A stretch of 64,000 nucleotides of DNA from an uncultured Dehalococcoidia bacterium (GTDB lineage Bacteria; Chloroflexota; Dehalococcoidia; Lucifugimonadales; UBA1123), in the NCBI GenBank assembly GCA_951812505.1, contig CATOSI010000003.1, forward strand, positions 620,001-684,000, given 5' to 3'. Each line of letters begins with the position of its first letter. Position 1 is the first letter of the stretch. A program made the translations under genes and the position numbers. This document shows, piece after piece, positions 53,551 to 61,570 of this stretch. The notes beneath the pieces are model-generated. The model did no database searches, was not told the DNA's origin, and saw only the letters and a program-made list of their open reading frames with translations.

Positions 53551-53640
53551 GCTTCTTAGAATTAGCTCAAAATAGGCTTGCAATCTACTGAAAAACGGTT
53601 CATTATATCCCGCAGACAATTTCAGGAGGTTACGTCTGCG

Positions 53641-54741
53641 ATGAACCCGGTATCACTATTCGACCTTGAAGCTATGGCAGAGCAAGTCATGCCCCACCAC
53701 AAGTGGACTTTCGTGGATGCCGGAGCCGCAGATGAAATAACCGTTCGCAGAAATCGGGAAGCCTTTGACGAAATCACGGTCAACCCTCGATTCCTGGTGG
53801 ATGTTGGAAACAGAGATTCCTCGATAGAAGTGCTCGGAGAAAAGATAGACTTTCCCGTAATGGTCGCCCCCGCCGGAAGCCAACGAGACGTGCATCCCGA
53901 CGGTGAACGCGCGACCGCGGCGGCAGCCGGTGCAATGGGCACCTTATATACGCTACCCACCGGTTCGGGTTACAGTATAGAGGAGGTCGCTCAGGTGGCG
54001 ACCGGACCGCTATGGTTCCAGCTCTACCACTTCGATGACGATGTCACTGAACTTCTTGTCACCAGGGCTAAGGCCGCGGGATACAAGGCCATCTGTCTCA
54101 CGATAGATACCCCTGCTCCCAGCCCTAAGGAGCGCGACGTCAGGAACGCGCACATGCCCACACCCGGCCTCTACTGGGGCAGCCTGCTCCGCCCCGTGGA
54201 CCGCAGCGATTTGATAATGCGAAGAAGCGTAGGCATCCCGGACATGATGGACTGGGAGCCACCCGAATACAGCGGCCTTACGTGGGAGCGACTGGACTGG
54301 CTCAGGAACCTGACCGGCCTTCCGCTTGTCATCAAGGGCATCAGGACTCTCGAGGACGCCGTCATGTGTGCCGAGTATGGCGCCGACGCTATTGTCGTAT
54401 CGAATCACGGCGGAAGGCAGCTTGATTGCACCCGCTCCAGCATTGAGACCCTGCCCGAAATCGCCGACGCCGTTGGCGACAATCTCGAAGTCTATCTCGA
54501 TTCAGGCGTGCGTCGCGGTATGGATGTCCTCAAGGCAATTTCCCTCGGAGCCCGGGGCGTATTCGTTGGCCGACCGCTTTTCTGGGGTCTGGCAAACGGC
54601 GGCGAAGCGGGTGTACGCAAGATGCTCGACATTATGCGTACCGAGTTCGACCGCGCAATGGCCTACTGCGGATGCCGCACGGTGGATGACATTCACCGCG
54701 GACTCGTGTCGCTCAACTCGGACTTCAGGACAAGAGTCTAA
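53641..54741 (+). CDS. FMN-dependent alpha-hydroxyacid oxidase/dehydrogenase
   Basis: A 366-residue TIM-barrel flavoprotein of the glycolate oxidase / L-lactate dehydrogenase family. It shows FPVMVAPAGSQRDVHPDGE, LWFQLYHFDDDVTELLV, LPLVIKGIRTLEDAVMCAEY (the FMN-contacting Lys), and IVVSNHGGRQLDCTRSSIET with the catalytic His and substrate Arg. It oxidises an L-2-hydroxy acid to the 2-oxo acid. ATG 53641 follows AGGAGG by ten bases. Flanked by terminators on both sides, so monocistronic. Confidence 0.92.
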   Translation: MNPVSLFDLEAMAEQVMPHHKWTFVDAGAADEITVRRNREAFDEITVNPRFLVDVGNRDSSIEVLGEKIDFPVMVAPAGSQRDVHPDGERATAAAAGAMGTLYTLPTGSGYSIEEVAQVATGPLWFQLYHFDDDVTELLVTRAKAAGYKAICLTIDTPAPSPKERDVRNAHMPTPGLYWGSLLRPVDRSDLIMRRSVGIPDMMDWEPPEYSGLTWERLDWLRNLTGLPLVIKGIRTLEDAVMCAEYGADAIVVSNHGGRQLDCTRSSIETLPEIADAVGDNLEVYLDSGVRRGMDVLKAISLGARGVFVGRPLFWGLANGGEAGVRKMLDIMRTEFDRAMAYCGCRTVDDIHRGLVSLNSDFRTRV

Positions 54742-54772
54742 GACAACGCCTAACCTACGTTAGCTTTTTCAA

Positions 54773-54804
54773 ATGCCCCTCCCGGTAAACGGAGGGGCAT
54801 CTTT
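54773..54804. terminator. Terminator-like hairpin between convergent genes
   Basis: Perfect ten-base arms ATGCCCCTCC (54773-54782) and GGAGGGGCAT (54791-54800), loop CGGTAAAC, followed by CTTT on the plus strand. It ends the hydroxyacid oxidase transcript and may serve the facing AIM24 operon, whose stop codon overlaps it. Confidence 0.75.
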
Positions 54805-55486
54805 AGTTGCCACTACTGCTGGCTTGCGGCCTGAACGGAAATACCCAACTAGCCAGCGACCGTGGGTTTCTCGATTGCAACCACAACTTGCCGTGTCCGG
54901 TGAAACGCAGAATTAGCTGATCCGAGAACAGAAACGAGCGGATACTGCGTCCGCCTCGTATTATCTGGTAGTCCAGAGTTGGCTCCCAGGCAACCGCGTG
55001 GCCATTGTCAACACGATACGCGCCGTCCACCTCCACCTCTTCGATATCACCATAGGCGTTGAAGAAGAGCATTCCGCTGCCGGAAGCGCGAAGGATGAAT
55101 AGACCCTCATTGAACAGACCGCTCAAGCCCTGAAAGTCGGTGTTTATATTAACGCTCTCTTCCGAAGCGAGATAGGCGCTCTTTTCGAGATACAACTCTG
55201 TACCACGACTCATCTCATGAGCGACTATGTCTCCGGGCTGGCCCGGCGCGAGCCCGACCATGCCGCCAGCCTCTTCAGCCCGAAAGGTGTTCTGAAAGAA
55301 GCTCTCACCGCCCAGGACCGACCTTCCTAGCCCGCTTATTACTCCGCCTCGCGTGGAGGTTGTCATACGAATGTCGCCGCTCATCCAGGTCATAGCTCCC
55401 GACTCGGCTACGATAGTCTCGCCGTTGCCAAGTGTGGCTTCCAGAAGACTGTAGCTCGGACGCGACTCAATTGTGTACTCCATCAT
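54803..55486 (-). CDS. AIM24-family protein, copy A
   Basis: A 227-residue AIM24 (TIGR00266) protein. It reads ETIVAESGAMTWMSGDIRMT, LGGESFFQNTFRAEEAGGMV, DFQGLSGLFNEGLFILRASG, and GHAVAWEPTLDYQIIRGG, the repeating beta-strand blocks of this family. AIM24 proteins form a tubby-like/beta-prism fold; the yeast member is mitochondrial, and bacterial members are of unknown function. Last of three tandem copies. Its ATG directly follows the TAG of copy B, so translation is coupled. Confidence 0.9.
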   Translation of the reverse strand: MMEYTIESRPSYSLLEATLGNGETIVAESGAMTWMSGDIRMTTSTRGGVISGLGRSVLGGESFFQNTFRAEEAGGMVGLAPGQPGDIVAHEMSRGTELYLEKSAYLASEESVNINTDFQGLSGLFNEGLFILRASGSGMLFFNAYGDIEEVEVDGAYRVDNGHAVAWEPTLDYQIIRGGRSIRSFLFSDQLILRFTGHGKLWLQSRNPRSLASWVFPFRPQASSSGN

Positions 55487-56176
55487 CTAACTCCTGGGCG
55501 GCATTAGTCCGCCCAAAGTTTGGCCGAACTGGTCCGGATTGTGACTCTGGAGATATACCTTGCCATGACCGGAAAAGTGCATGACAATCCCCTCGCTCGA
55601 CAGGAACGACTGGAGCCAACTGCCGCCAGCCTTGCCAACCGTGTACTCCAAGGTGTCCTCGAAAGCTACGATGTGGCCTGTGTCAACCGTGAGGGCACCA
55701 TCCACTTCTACCTCTTTCACGCTCCCAAACGCGCTAACCAATAGCTGGCCTCTACCCTCGACATCAAGGAAGAACAACGACTCTCCAGATAGCATTCCCC
55801 TGAATCCCTGGAACTGGGTATCTATACTGAGTCCGTCCGATGAACCTAGATAACTTCCGCCGGCGCACAACCAGCCTCCAATTCCCGTACACTCGATGAC
55901 GACCACGTCCCCTGCCAAAGTTGGCGAAAGACCAACTTCACCCGGACCGCCATCCCTGGTCCTGTAAGTTGACAGGAAGAAACTCTCGCCCGACATCATC
56001 CGCCTGACACCACTCATGAAACCTCCGGCACCTCGGCTTCTGGTCGTAACGTCAATTTCAATGTTGTCAGAAGCACGGAACATCGCTCCGGCCTCTGATG
56101 TGAACTGCTCCCCTCGGTCAAGCTCGACCATCACGGACCTGTATGACCCTTCTTCAGATACTGTGTAATTGGGCAT
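55487..56176 (-). CDS. AIM24-family protein, copy B
   Basis: A 229-residue AIM24 protein, middle of three tandem copies. Blocks: GEQFTSEAGAMFRASDNIEI, MMSGESFFLSTYRTRDGGPG, DTQFQGFRGMLSGESLFFLD and GHIVAFEDTLEYTVGKAGG. It differs strongly from copies A and C, so the triplication is not recent. The start is placed at ATG 56176 behind GGTGGGG; an upstream start at 56206 adds an unrelated leader. Stop and copy A start are adjacent. Confidence 0.88.
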   Translation of the reverse strand: MPNYTVSEEGSYRSVMVELDRGEQFTSEAGAMFRASDNIEIDVTTRSRGAGGFMSGVRRMMSGESFFLSTYRTRDGGPGEVGLSPTLAGDVVVIECTGIGGWLCAGGSYLGSSDGLSIDTQFQGFRGMLSGESLFFLDVEGRGQLLVSAFGSVKEVEVDGALTVDTGHIVAFEDTLEYTVGKAGGSWLQSFLSSEGIVMHFSGHGKVYLQSHNPDQFGQTLGGLMPPRS

Positions 56177-56224
56177 TGGTCCCCACCCCCACTTAGACGG
56201 ATACATCGGGCAATCAGCACGTAT

Positions 56225-56878
56225 TCAGCCAAATGGTGCCAGCCAGACCGCGAGCGAGGGCATCGTTCGCGACTGGAGGTATATCTTGCCTACACCACTG
56301 AAATTCATCGCCAGCCCCTCACCAGAGAGAAGCGTGCTCTTCAGACCACCCATTCCTCGGATCGTGTAACTGAGTGTCGGTTCCCAGGCTACTACGTGCC
56401 CCGTATCCACGGTCAGATCGCCGACAACATCTTTCTCTATCAGAGCGCCGTAGGAATTGAAGAACAGATCGCCCATTCCGCTGCACTCTATGAAGAACAG
56501 ACCTTCGCCCGAAAACATGGACCTGAGCCCGCCGAACTGAGTGCCCAGTTTTACGCCCGGAGTGCATGCCATGAACGAACCACCGGTCAAAATCAGCGTA
56601 TCGTTGTTCACCCGGCGATGATGGACCGTACCCGGGACGGCAGGCGAAAACGACACCTGACCACCCTGAGGATGACTGTACTCCCCGACAAAGAGCGACT
56701 CTCCACCGACTATCTTTCTCACAAACGCCCGCGTGAACCCTCCTAGCAGCCTTGCGCTGATCTGGGTGCCGTCGGACATCCACGCCATCGAACCACCCTC
56801 GGCGACGAATGTATCTCCTGGGTCCATGTTGACAACCAGATGTCCATAGTCAGGGTTACCTTCTATGGTATAGTCCAA
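56225..56878 (-). CDS. AIM24-family protein, copy C
   Basis: A 217-residue AIM24 protein, first of the tandem set. Blocks: GDTFVAEGGSMAWMSDGTQI, IVGGESLFVGEYSHPQGGQV, TQFGGLRSMFSGEGLFFIEC and GHVVAWEPTLSYTIRGMGGL. The start is TTG 56878 six bases after AGAGGG; it aligns with the N-termini of the other copies. An AT-rich divergent promoter region separates it from the ThDP subunit gene at 57037. Confidence 0.88.
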   Translation of the reverse strand: MDYTIEGNPDYGHLVVNMDPGDTFVAEGGSMAWMSDGTQISARLLGGFTRAFVRKIVGGESLFVGEYSHPQGGQVSFSPAVPGTVHHRRVNNDTLILTGGSFMACTPGVKLGTQFGGLRSMFSGEGLFFIECSGMGDLFFNSYGALIEKDVVGDLTVDTGHVVAWEPTLSYTIRGMGGLKSTLLSGEGLAMNFSGVGKIYLQSRTMPSLAVWLAPFG

Positions 56879-57036
56879 AGTGCCCTCTCTTTTGGCTCTC
56901 GATTGTCCACGTATCGCCAGTATAAAATACGACGATATTGGTTAAAAGACAAAAAAAGTCCTTGTTAATATGATAACATCCGACTAAGTATCATCAAGTT
57001 TACACACAATCCATCAAAATTCATGGAGGAACGCGA

Positions 57037-57555
57037 ATGGTAAGTCAGCAAGCCGCAATTCTCAGACCAGAGACCATGGTCGAGGAGTTCAAGAAGAACG
57101 GCGTAACTCACGTCGTAACTATACCGGACAGCGAAACGAACTACCTCTACGAACTCATGGAGGTCCAGGAATGGCTGGATGTCGTTCCCGTCTCGCGCGA
57201 GGGCGAGGCTTGGGGTACCGCGCTCGGCCTGAACATCGCCGGTAAAGTGCCGGTGGTGTTGGTGCAGAACACCGGAATGTTGGAGTCCGGCGACTCAATT
57301 CGCGGAATGGCAATAGACGCCGGTTTCCCGCTCGTTATGATTATCGGCTACAGGGGATGGAACCGAAGGGGCATCATCACTGACTCGGTAGCCAAATACA
57401 CCGAGCCCTTCCTGACCGCGTTCGGCATCAACTACTATCTGGTGGAGCAGAATGAGGATGGCGACCGCATCTCTGTCGCCTTCGAAGAAGCCAGAGCCAC
57501 CAGCAAGCCCGTCGCCATCCTGGTCGGCGACGAGTACCACGGCTTCAACAGGTAG
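57037..57555 (+). CDS. ThDP-dependent decarboxylase, Pyr-domain subunit (sulfopyruvate/phosphonopyruvate decarboxylase alpha-like)
   Basis: A 172-residue protein equal to the N-terminal Pyr domain of ThDP decarboxylases. It has TMVEEFKKNGVTHVVTIPDS, the catalytic Glu in VVPVSREGEAWGTALGLNIA, and PLVMIIGYRGWNRRG. It matches the ComD subunit type of sulfopyruvate decarboxylase, split from its PP domain, which is the next gene 62 bases on. GGAGG precedes ATG 57037. Together they would decarboxylate a 2-oxo acid with a charged side group; the exact substrate is not shown. Confidence 0.85.
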   Translation: MVSQQAAILRPETMVEEFKKNGVTHVVTIPDSETNYLYELMEVQEWLDVVPVSREGEAWGTALGLNIAGKVPVVLVQNTGMLESGDSIRGMAIDAGFPLVMIIGYRGWNRRGIITDSVAKYTEPFLTAFGINYYLVEQNEDGDRISVAFEEARATSKPVAILVGDEYHGFNR

Positions 57556-57617
57556 AGCCGCAAACAAGAGTCGGTAGAACACTACACACAGACCAACTTC
57601 AACGGAGGTTAATTCGA

Positions 57618-58202
57618 TTGCTTGATCCAGTAGATGTATTCAAGGCATTTCAGGAACATCGCGGTGACGCGATAGTCAGCGCGTCCGGGACCGCCGGACG
57701 GCACTGGATGGACGTAAGCACCAACGAGAAGCGCGACATATCCCTGGGCGGCGCGATGGGACAGACCACGTCAGCCGCGTTCGGCCTCGCACTCGGGCTG
57801 CCAGACGAGAAAGTCGTGCTGTTCGATGCCGAAGGTTCGCTGCTTATGAACCTGGGCGCCATCGCCTCGATTGCCGGAAAGAAACCCGCCAACTTCTACC
57901 ACTTCCTGCTAGACAACGAGTGCTACGCCACAACCGGCGGACAACCCGTGCCAAACTCCCAGGAAATTGATTATGCCATGATGGCCAAGGGCGCGGGATA
58001 CGTCGCCGCCTACAATTTCGACGATCTGGAAGAGTTCAGCACCAGCGTCGGAGAGATTATGCAGCAGGAAGGACCCGTGTTCGTCGCCATTAAGATCGAG
58101 CCTGAAGTTCAGAACCTTCCCATCGGACTGCGAGAGCGAAGACCTACTCGCGGCCGTGCGCAGACAATCAACGAACTGCGCGAGGAACTCGGAATAGAGT
58201 AA
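57618..58202 (+). CDS. ThDP-dependent decarboxylase, PP-domain subunit (ComE-like)
   Basis: A 194-residue protein equal to the C-terminal PP domain of sulfopyruvate/phosphonopyruvate decarboxylases. It reads ISLGGAMGQTTSAAFGLALG and VVLFDAEGSLLMNLGAIASI, then FYHFLLDNECYATTGGQPVP. The Mg-ThDP motif begins DAEGS rather than the usual GDGS, though the trailing Asn (LDNE) is kept. The start is TTG 57618 with GGAGG nine bases upstream. It should pair with the preceding Pyr subunit. Confidence 0.85.
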   Translation: MLDPVDVFKAFQEHRGDAIVSASGTAGRHWMDVSTNEKRDISLGGAMGQTTSAAFGLALGLPDEKVVLFDAEGSLLMNLGAIASIAGKKPANFYHFLLDNECYATTGGQPVPNSQEIDYAMMAKGAGYVAAYNFDDLEEFSTSVGEIMQQEGPVFVAIKIEPEVQNLPIGLRERRPTRGRAQTINELREELGIE

Positions 58203-58233
58203 TCACCCAAGCCAGAAAGGACGAGTCTCCCAC

Positions 58234-59067
58234 ATGACTGAGGACGCCCTCGGACGCCCTGAGATAAATGGCAGGTCGTTTTACGGTTACGACTCCTCCG
58301 ACGTGCAGGACAGCTACACCGGCCGCGACATCGAAGTCGAGGCCGGCTTCATCCTGCCTCACCTGAAGTCCGGCATGAGCCTACTTGACTGCGGCTGCGG
58401 TCCGGGCGCGATAACCTTCGGCCTCGCCGATGTCGTCGCCCCGGGACGTGTCGTAGGCGCAGACATCGAGCCTGCGATGATCGAGCAGGCCACGCGCCTG
58501 GCCGCCGAAAGCGGAGTCCAAAACGTCGAGTTCAGCGTGGGGGACATCTACGACCTGCCCTTTGAGGACGGCGAGTTCGACATCGTTTTCTCGCACTCCG
58601 TGACGGAGCATCTTTCAGACCCTGTGCGGGCGTTGAGAGAACTCCACCGGGTAGCCAAGCCGGGCGGGCTGGCCGGCATAGTCAAAACCGACTGGACCTT
58701 CCCGTTCATCGTCCCTGAGAGCGAGGGGTTCAGCAAGTTCTTCGAGTTGTTCGAAGGCGGCTTCAATCGCATCGGCGGCTCCCTGAATCGGGGCCGCTAT
58801 CTGGGAGCGTATATGCGGGAGGCGGGCTTCGAGGTCATCGAAGTCCGCAACCAGGTGTCCAACGCATTCGGCGAGACGACCGTCATCACCGCCGAGAGAT
58901 TCATCTCCTGGCTCGACAACATCCCTCTGTTCCAAGAATCCGTAGAACTGGGAATAACCAGCGAGTCCGAACTTGACGCCGTACGCGCCGGAATGCGCGA
59001 ATGGGCCGCCCACCCGGACGCCTACTTCTCCCTACCCGGCGTCCGAGCGCTCGGAGTCAAGCGTTAG
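58234..59067 (+). CDS. SAM-dependent methyltransferase (UbiE/Methyltransf_11-like)
   Basis: A 277-residue methyltransferase. Motif I is LLDCGCGPGAITFGLADVVA; motif II GRVVGADIEPAMIEQA; the post-motifs DLPFEDGEFDIVFSHSVTEH and VAKPGGLAGIVKTDW fit the UbiE/small-molecule group. The C-terminal region would cap the substrate, which is unknown. AGGA precedes ATG 58234. It follows the split decarboxylase by 31 bases and could share its transcript. Confidence 0.85.
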   Translation: MTEDALGRPEINGRSFYGYDSSDVQDSYTGRDIEVEAGFILPHLKSGMSLLDCGCGPGAITFGLADVVAPGRVVGADIEPAMIEQATRLAAESGVQNVEFSVGDIYDLPFEDGEFDIVFSHSVTEHLSDPVRALRELHRVAKPGGLAGIVKTDWTFPFIVPESEGFSKFFELFEGGFNRIGGSLNRGRYLGAYMREAGFEVIEVRNQVSNAFGETTVITAERFISWLDNIPLFQESVELGITSESELDAVRAGMREWAAHPDAYFSLPGVRALGVKR

Positions 59068-59128
59068 ACACTTTCAGTGCCTGAATAATTCAGCGAGAAG
59101 GCCTTTTTGTATGTAAAGGATATGTATC

Positions 59129-59479
59129 GTGAAGATTGAAGTTGCTGAGTTCGACGGCCCGGCGCTTGTGCTGAAGGCCGAAGGGCGCATTAACGTGTTG
59201 ACAGCCGAGGGGTTCCAGGACGACACCATGGACGCCATCTCAAGCAGTCCCCACGACGTAATAATTGACGCCACCGACGTTACCTATCTCAGTACGGCAG
59301 GGCTACGGGCCTTCCTCCTGGTGTCGAGGACACTCGCTGCCAACAACCGCAGTCTTCATATCTGTAACCTCAAGCCGTACATATTCGATGTATTCAAGAT
59401 AATCGGGTTCCACAACGTCATACCGATCCATCCGGACCTTGATTCGGTCCTGACCGCTATCGAAAGCAAGGCTTCTTAG
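59129..59479 (+). CDS. STAS-domain protein (anti-sigma-factor antagonist type)
   Basis: A 116-residue single STAS domain. The strand-turn-helix DVTYLSTAGLRAFLLVSRTL carries the Ser (DxxYLSTAG) that a partner kinase phosphorylates in SpoIIAA/RsbV-like proteins; the N-terminal strand is ALVLKAEGRINVLTAEGF. It would bind an anti-sigma factor or another partner depending on its phosphorylation. No kinase or sigma factor is nearby. The start is GTG 59129 behind AAAGGA. Confidence 0.85.
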   Translation: MKIEVAEFDGPALVLKAEGRINVLTAEGFQDDTMDAISSSPHDVIIDATDVTYLSTAGLRAFLLVSRTLAANNRSLHICNLKPYIFDVFKIIGFHNVIPIHPDLDSVLTAIESKAS

Positions 59480-59624
59480 GCAGCCCCCCCGAATGCCGTC
59501 GAATGGAGAGATGCAGCATCCCGGCGGCAGGGCCTGCAGACCGAGAGAGTCTCAGTTTCAAAGGCGTACCGCCATTCAATTGACCTGCACCCCAGTTGGT
59601 AAGGGTGTTATGCAGAGTCACAAC

Positions 59625-60416
59625 TCAGACCAGCCCTTCGGCAACTGCCGCATCTTCGATAATTTCCCAACCCTCCTCGACGCCCGGGACGAAGTTGTCA
59701 CAGGCTTCACCTTTCAACACCGCTCGCTCCACTTCGTCAGATCCGGTAATGGAGAGGAAAGCCGCTTCGATCTGGCCCGCTAACTGCGGTTCTATGTCTC
59801 GCTGAGCGGTGAAGCAACAGTGGCTATAGGCCGGGCTGTTCCAGAACACACGCACAGGATAAACGGACAGACTACCGTCTTCCTCCATGAGTTCCAGCGT
59901 TTTGCGGCTGACTGCTCCGGCATCGAACTCACCTGAGCCCACGCGCTCGACTACATCCCGTTCGTCCGACGGGTTCGTAGATTGACGTTCTTCATAGAAG
60001 CTGACGGCCGACAGGTCTTTGACAGGATCTATTCCAGCCCGTTTCAGGACGTAGTACGGCACCAGGCCTGCCTGTTCCGAACCGCGGCGTCCGAAGGCGA
60101 ATCGCTTCCCTGGCAGATCTTCGACGGTAATGATGTCCGAGTCCGATTTGGCGATGAACTGGGTAACGAAGTCAATGTCAACGTCTCGCATAGCGATAAC
60201 CCGGCACGGCTCGTCGATCAGGCGCTTGATCTTGACATAACCGAGCGGGCCGTTCCACGCCAGATCAATGTCGCCATTCACAAAGGCGTCCACCATCGCG
60301 TCATAGTCCGAGTACAGAACCCAGTCCAGATCAATGCCGCGCCTGCGAAATATCTCCTCCAGACCCTGAAATACTTTGAAATGAGACTCAGTGGCAGAGC
60401 CGCCCAATCTAACCAT
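59625..60416 (-). CDS. PhnD/SsuA-type substrate-binding protein without a signal peptide
   Basis: A 263-residue periplasmic-binding-protein fold of the phosphonate/phosphite PhnD group. It shows DWVLYSDYDAMVDAFVNGDI, LAWNGPLGYVKIKRL, DLPGKRFAFGRRGSEQAG, and FDAGAVSRKTLELM. Unlike transporter components it starts directly with VRLGGSATESHFKVFQGLEE and has no signal peptide or lipobox, so it should stay in the cytoplasm. No permease or ATPase for it is nearby. Related cytosolic PhnD-like proteins are used as sensors or enzymes. GGAGG precedes ATG 60416. Confidence 0.82.
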   Translation of the reverse strand: MVRLGGSATESHFKVFQGLEEIFRRRGIDLDWVLYSDYDAMVDAFVNGDIDLAWNGPLGYVKIKRLIDEPCRVIAMRDVDIDFVTQFIAKSDSDIITVEDLPGKRFAFGRRGSEQAGLVPYYVLKRAGIDPVKDLSAVSFYEERQSTNPSDERDVVERVGSGEFDAGAVSRKTLELMEEDGSLSVYPVRVFWNSPAYSHCCFTAQRDIEPQLAGQIEAAFLSITGSDEVERAVLKGEACDNFVPGVEEGWEIIEDAAVAEGLV

Positions 60417-60530
60417 GTCGTCCTCCTACTTTTCTGAGTCACAGCCTACTTACGTTACGGGATCGCGCTTACAGAAAACTGGCGCCGCTTCCATATATTT
60501 CCGATGTATAGCAACCAGCCCTCCACTCCT

Positions 60531-60556
60531 GGATTCCCGCTTTCGCAAGAATGACG
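60531..60556. repeat. Dispersed hairpin repeat, copy 4
   Basis: GGATTCCCGCTTTCGCAAGA followed by ATGACG, one arm degraded, between the PhnD-like and SDR genes. Confidence 0.65.
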
Positions 60557-60617
60557 AAAGCGGACGGCGATTTTCCAATTTGCTCGACATGGTACTGCAT
60601 TTCACATAGGCGGACCC

Positions 60618-61406
60618 TTAGAGTTTGCCGGGCATTCCGCCGTCCACGTTGACTATCTCGCCGGTTATGAATCTGGACTCGTCGGAAACCAGGAATAGCA
60701 CGAGGTTTCCCACATCTTCGGGATAGCCGACTCCGTCCAGTATCTGGATGGAATCGAACATCGCTTCAAGACTGTGATGTCCGCCACCGACGTCGGTCAG
60801 CGGCGTTATTATCTGACCCGGACGAACGCAGTTCACGCGGATGTTGTGCTGTCCGCCCATGCTGGCGGCGTAGCGTGTGAAGGCGTCCACGCCCGCCTTT
60901 GCCGCATAGTAGGAAGCCGACGGGTATCTGCCGACGACATCGTACATTTTCTTGCTGAACCCTCTGACCGCAGCCACGGACGACATATTCACGATCTTGC
61001 CTCCGCCACCGGCGATCATATGAGGCCACACCGCCCTGCACATGTAGAAGGTGCCGGTGAGATTCACGGAGATCACCCTATCCCAGCCATCATCTTCCTC
61101 ATTGGGGAAGTTGCCCCTGTCTCCGCCGCCGGCGTTGTTGAAAAGCACGTCTATCCGACCATACTCGTCAACTACCCTCTGGACAGCAGCGTCCACCTGC
61201 TGGCGGTCGGAAACGTCGCAACTTACGAACAGCGCGTCTCCACCCTTGTCTCTAATCGCCTGCTCGACAGCGTGTCCCTCCTTCTCGCGGCGGGCGAGCA
61301 GAGCGACCTTTGCGCCTTCCTGGGCGAACAGGTGGGCAGTACCTTCGCCGATTCCGCTGTTTCCTCCGGTTACTATCGCTACCTGGCCGGCAAGTCTGTT
61401 AGGCAT
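60618..61406 (-). CDS. Short-chain dehydrogenase/reductase (SDR)
   Basis: A 262-residue classical SDR. The cofactor motif is AIVTGGNSGIGEGTAHLFAQ; NNAGGG follows; the catalytic Ser lies in VNMSSVAAVRG and Tyr/Lys in SASYYAAKAGVDAF; the C-terminal motif is NVDGGMPG. It would oxidise or reduce an alcohol or ketone with NAD(P). ATG 61406 with GGAGG twelve bases before it is preferred; ATG 61454 would add 16 residues without a ribosome site. Third of a minus-strand set (SDR, amidohydrolase, SDR) with a palindrome before it. Confidence 0.88.
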   Translation of the reverse strand: MPNRLAGQVAIVTGGNSGIGEGTAHLFAQEGAKVALLARREKEGHAVEQAIRDKGGDALFVSCDVSDRQQVDAAVQRVVDEYGRIDVLFNNAGGGDRGNFPNEEDDGWDRVISVNLTGTFYMCRAVWPHMIAGGGGKIVNMSSVAAVRGFSKKMYDVVGRYPSASYYAAKAGVDAFTRYAASMGGQHNIRVNCVRPGQIITPLTDVGGGHHSLEAMFDSIQILDGVGYPEDVGNLVLFLVSDESRFITGEIVNVDGGMPGKL

Positions 61407-61503
61407 TTGGATCTTCTTTCCTCCGAATTGATTGTCTTTAGGTTCTGTTGACATTTGAATATTGAACGTTCCAAACAGGCTAAGTCGCAGCTAACCAGGC
61501 CAC

Positions 61504-61521
61504 AATCCACACGTGTGGATT
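61504..61521. promoter_or_regulatory. Perfect 18-base palindrome
   Basis: AATCCACAC and GTGTGGATT meet without a spacer. It lies 98-115 bases upstream of the SDR start and overlaps the dispersed hairpin repeat on its right. A half copy (AATCCACACGTG) occurs at about 31455, upstream of the DUF35 gene. It could be a regulator's binding site. Confidence 0.45.
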
Positions 61522-61542
61522 CCCGCTTTCGCGGGAATGACG
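61517..61542. repeat. Dispersed hairpin repeat, copy 5
   Basis: GGATTCCCGCTTTCGCGGGA followed by ATGACG, the best-preserved copy, between the amidohydrolase and SDR genes. Confidence 0.8.
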
Positions 61543-61570
61543 ATAAATGTCAACACGGCCTAGTGCGTCT

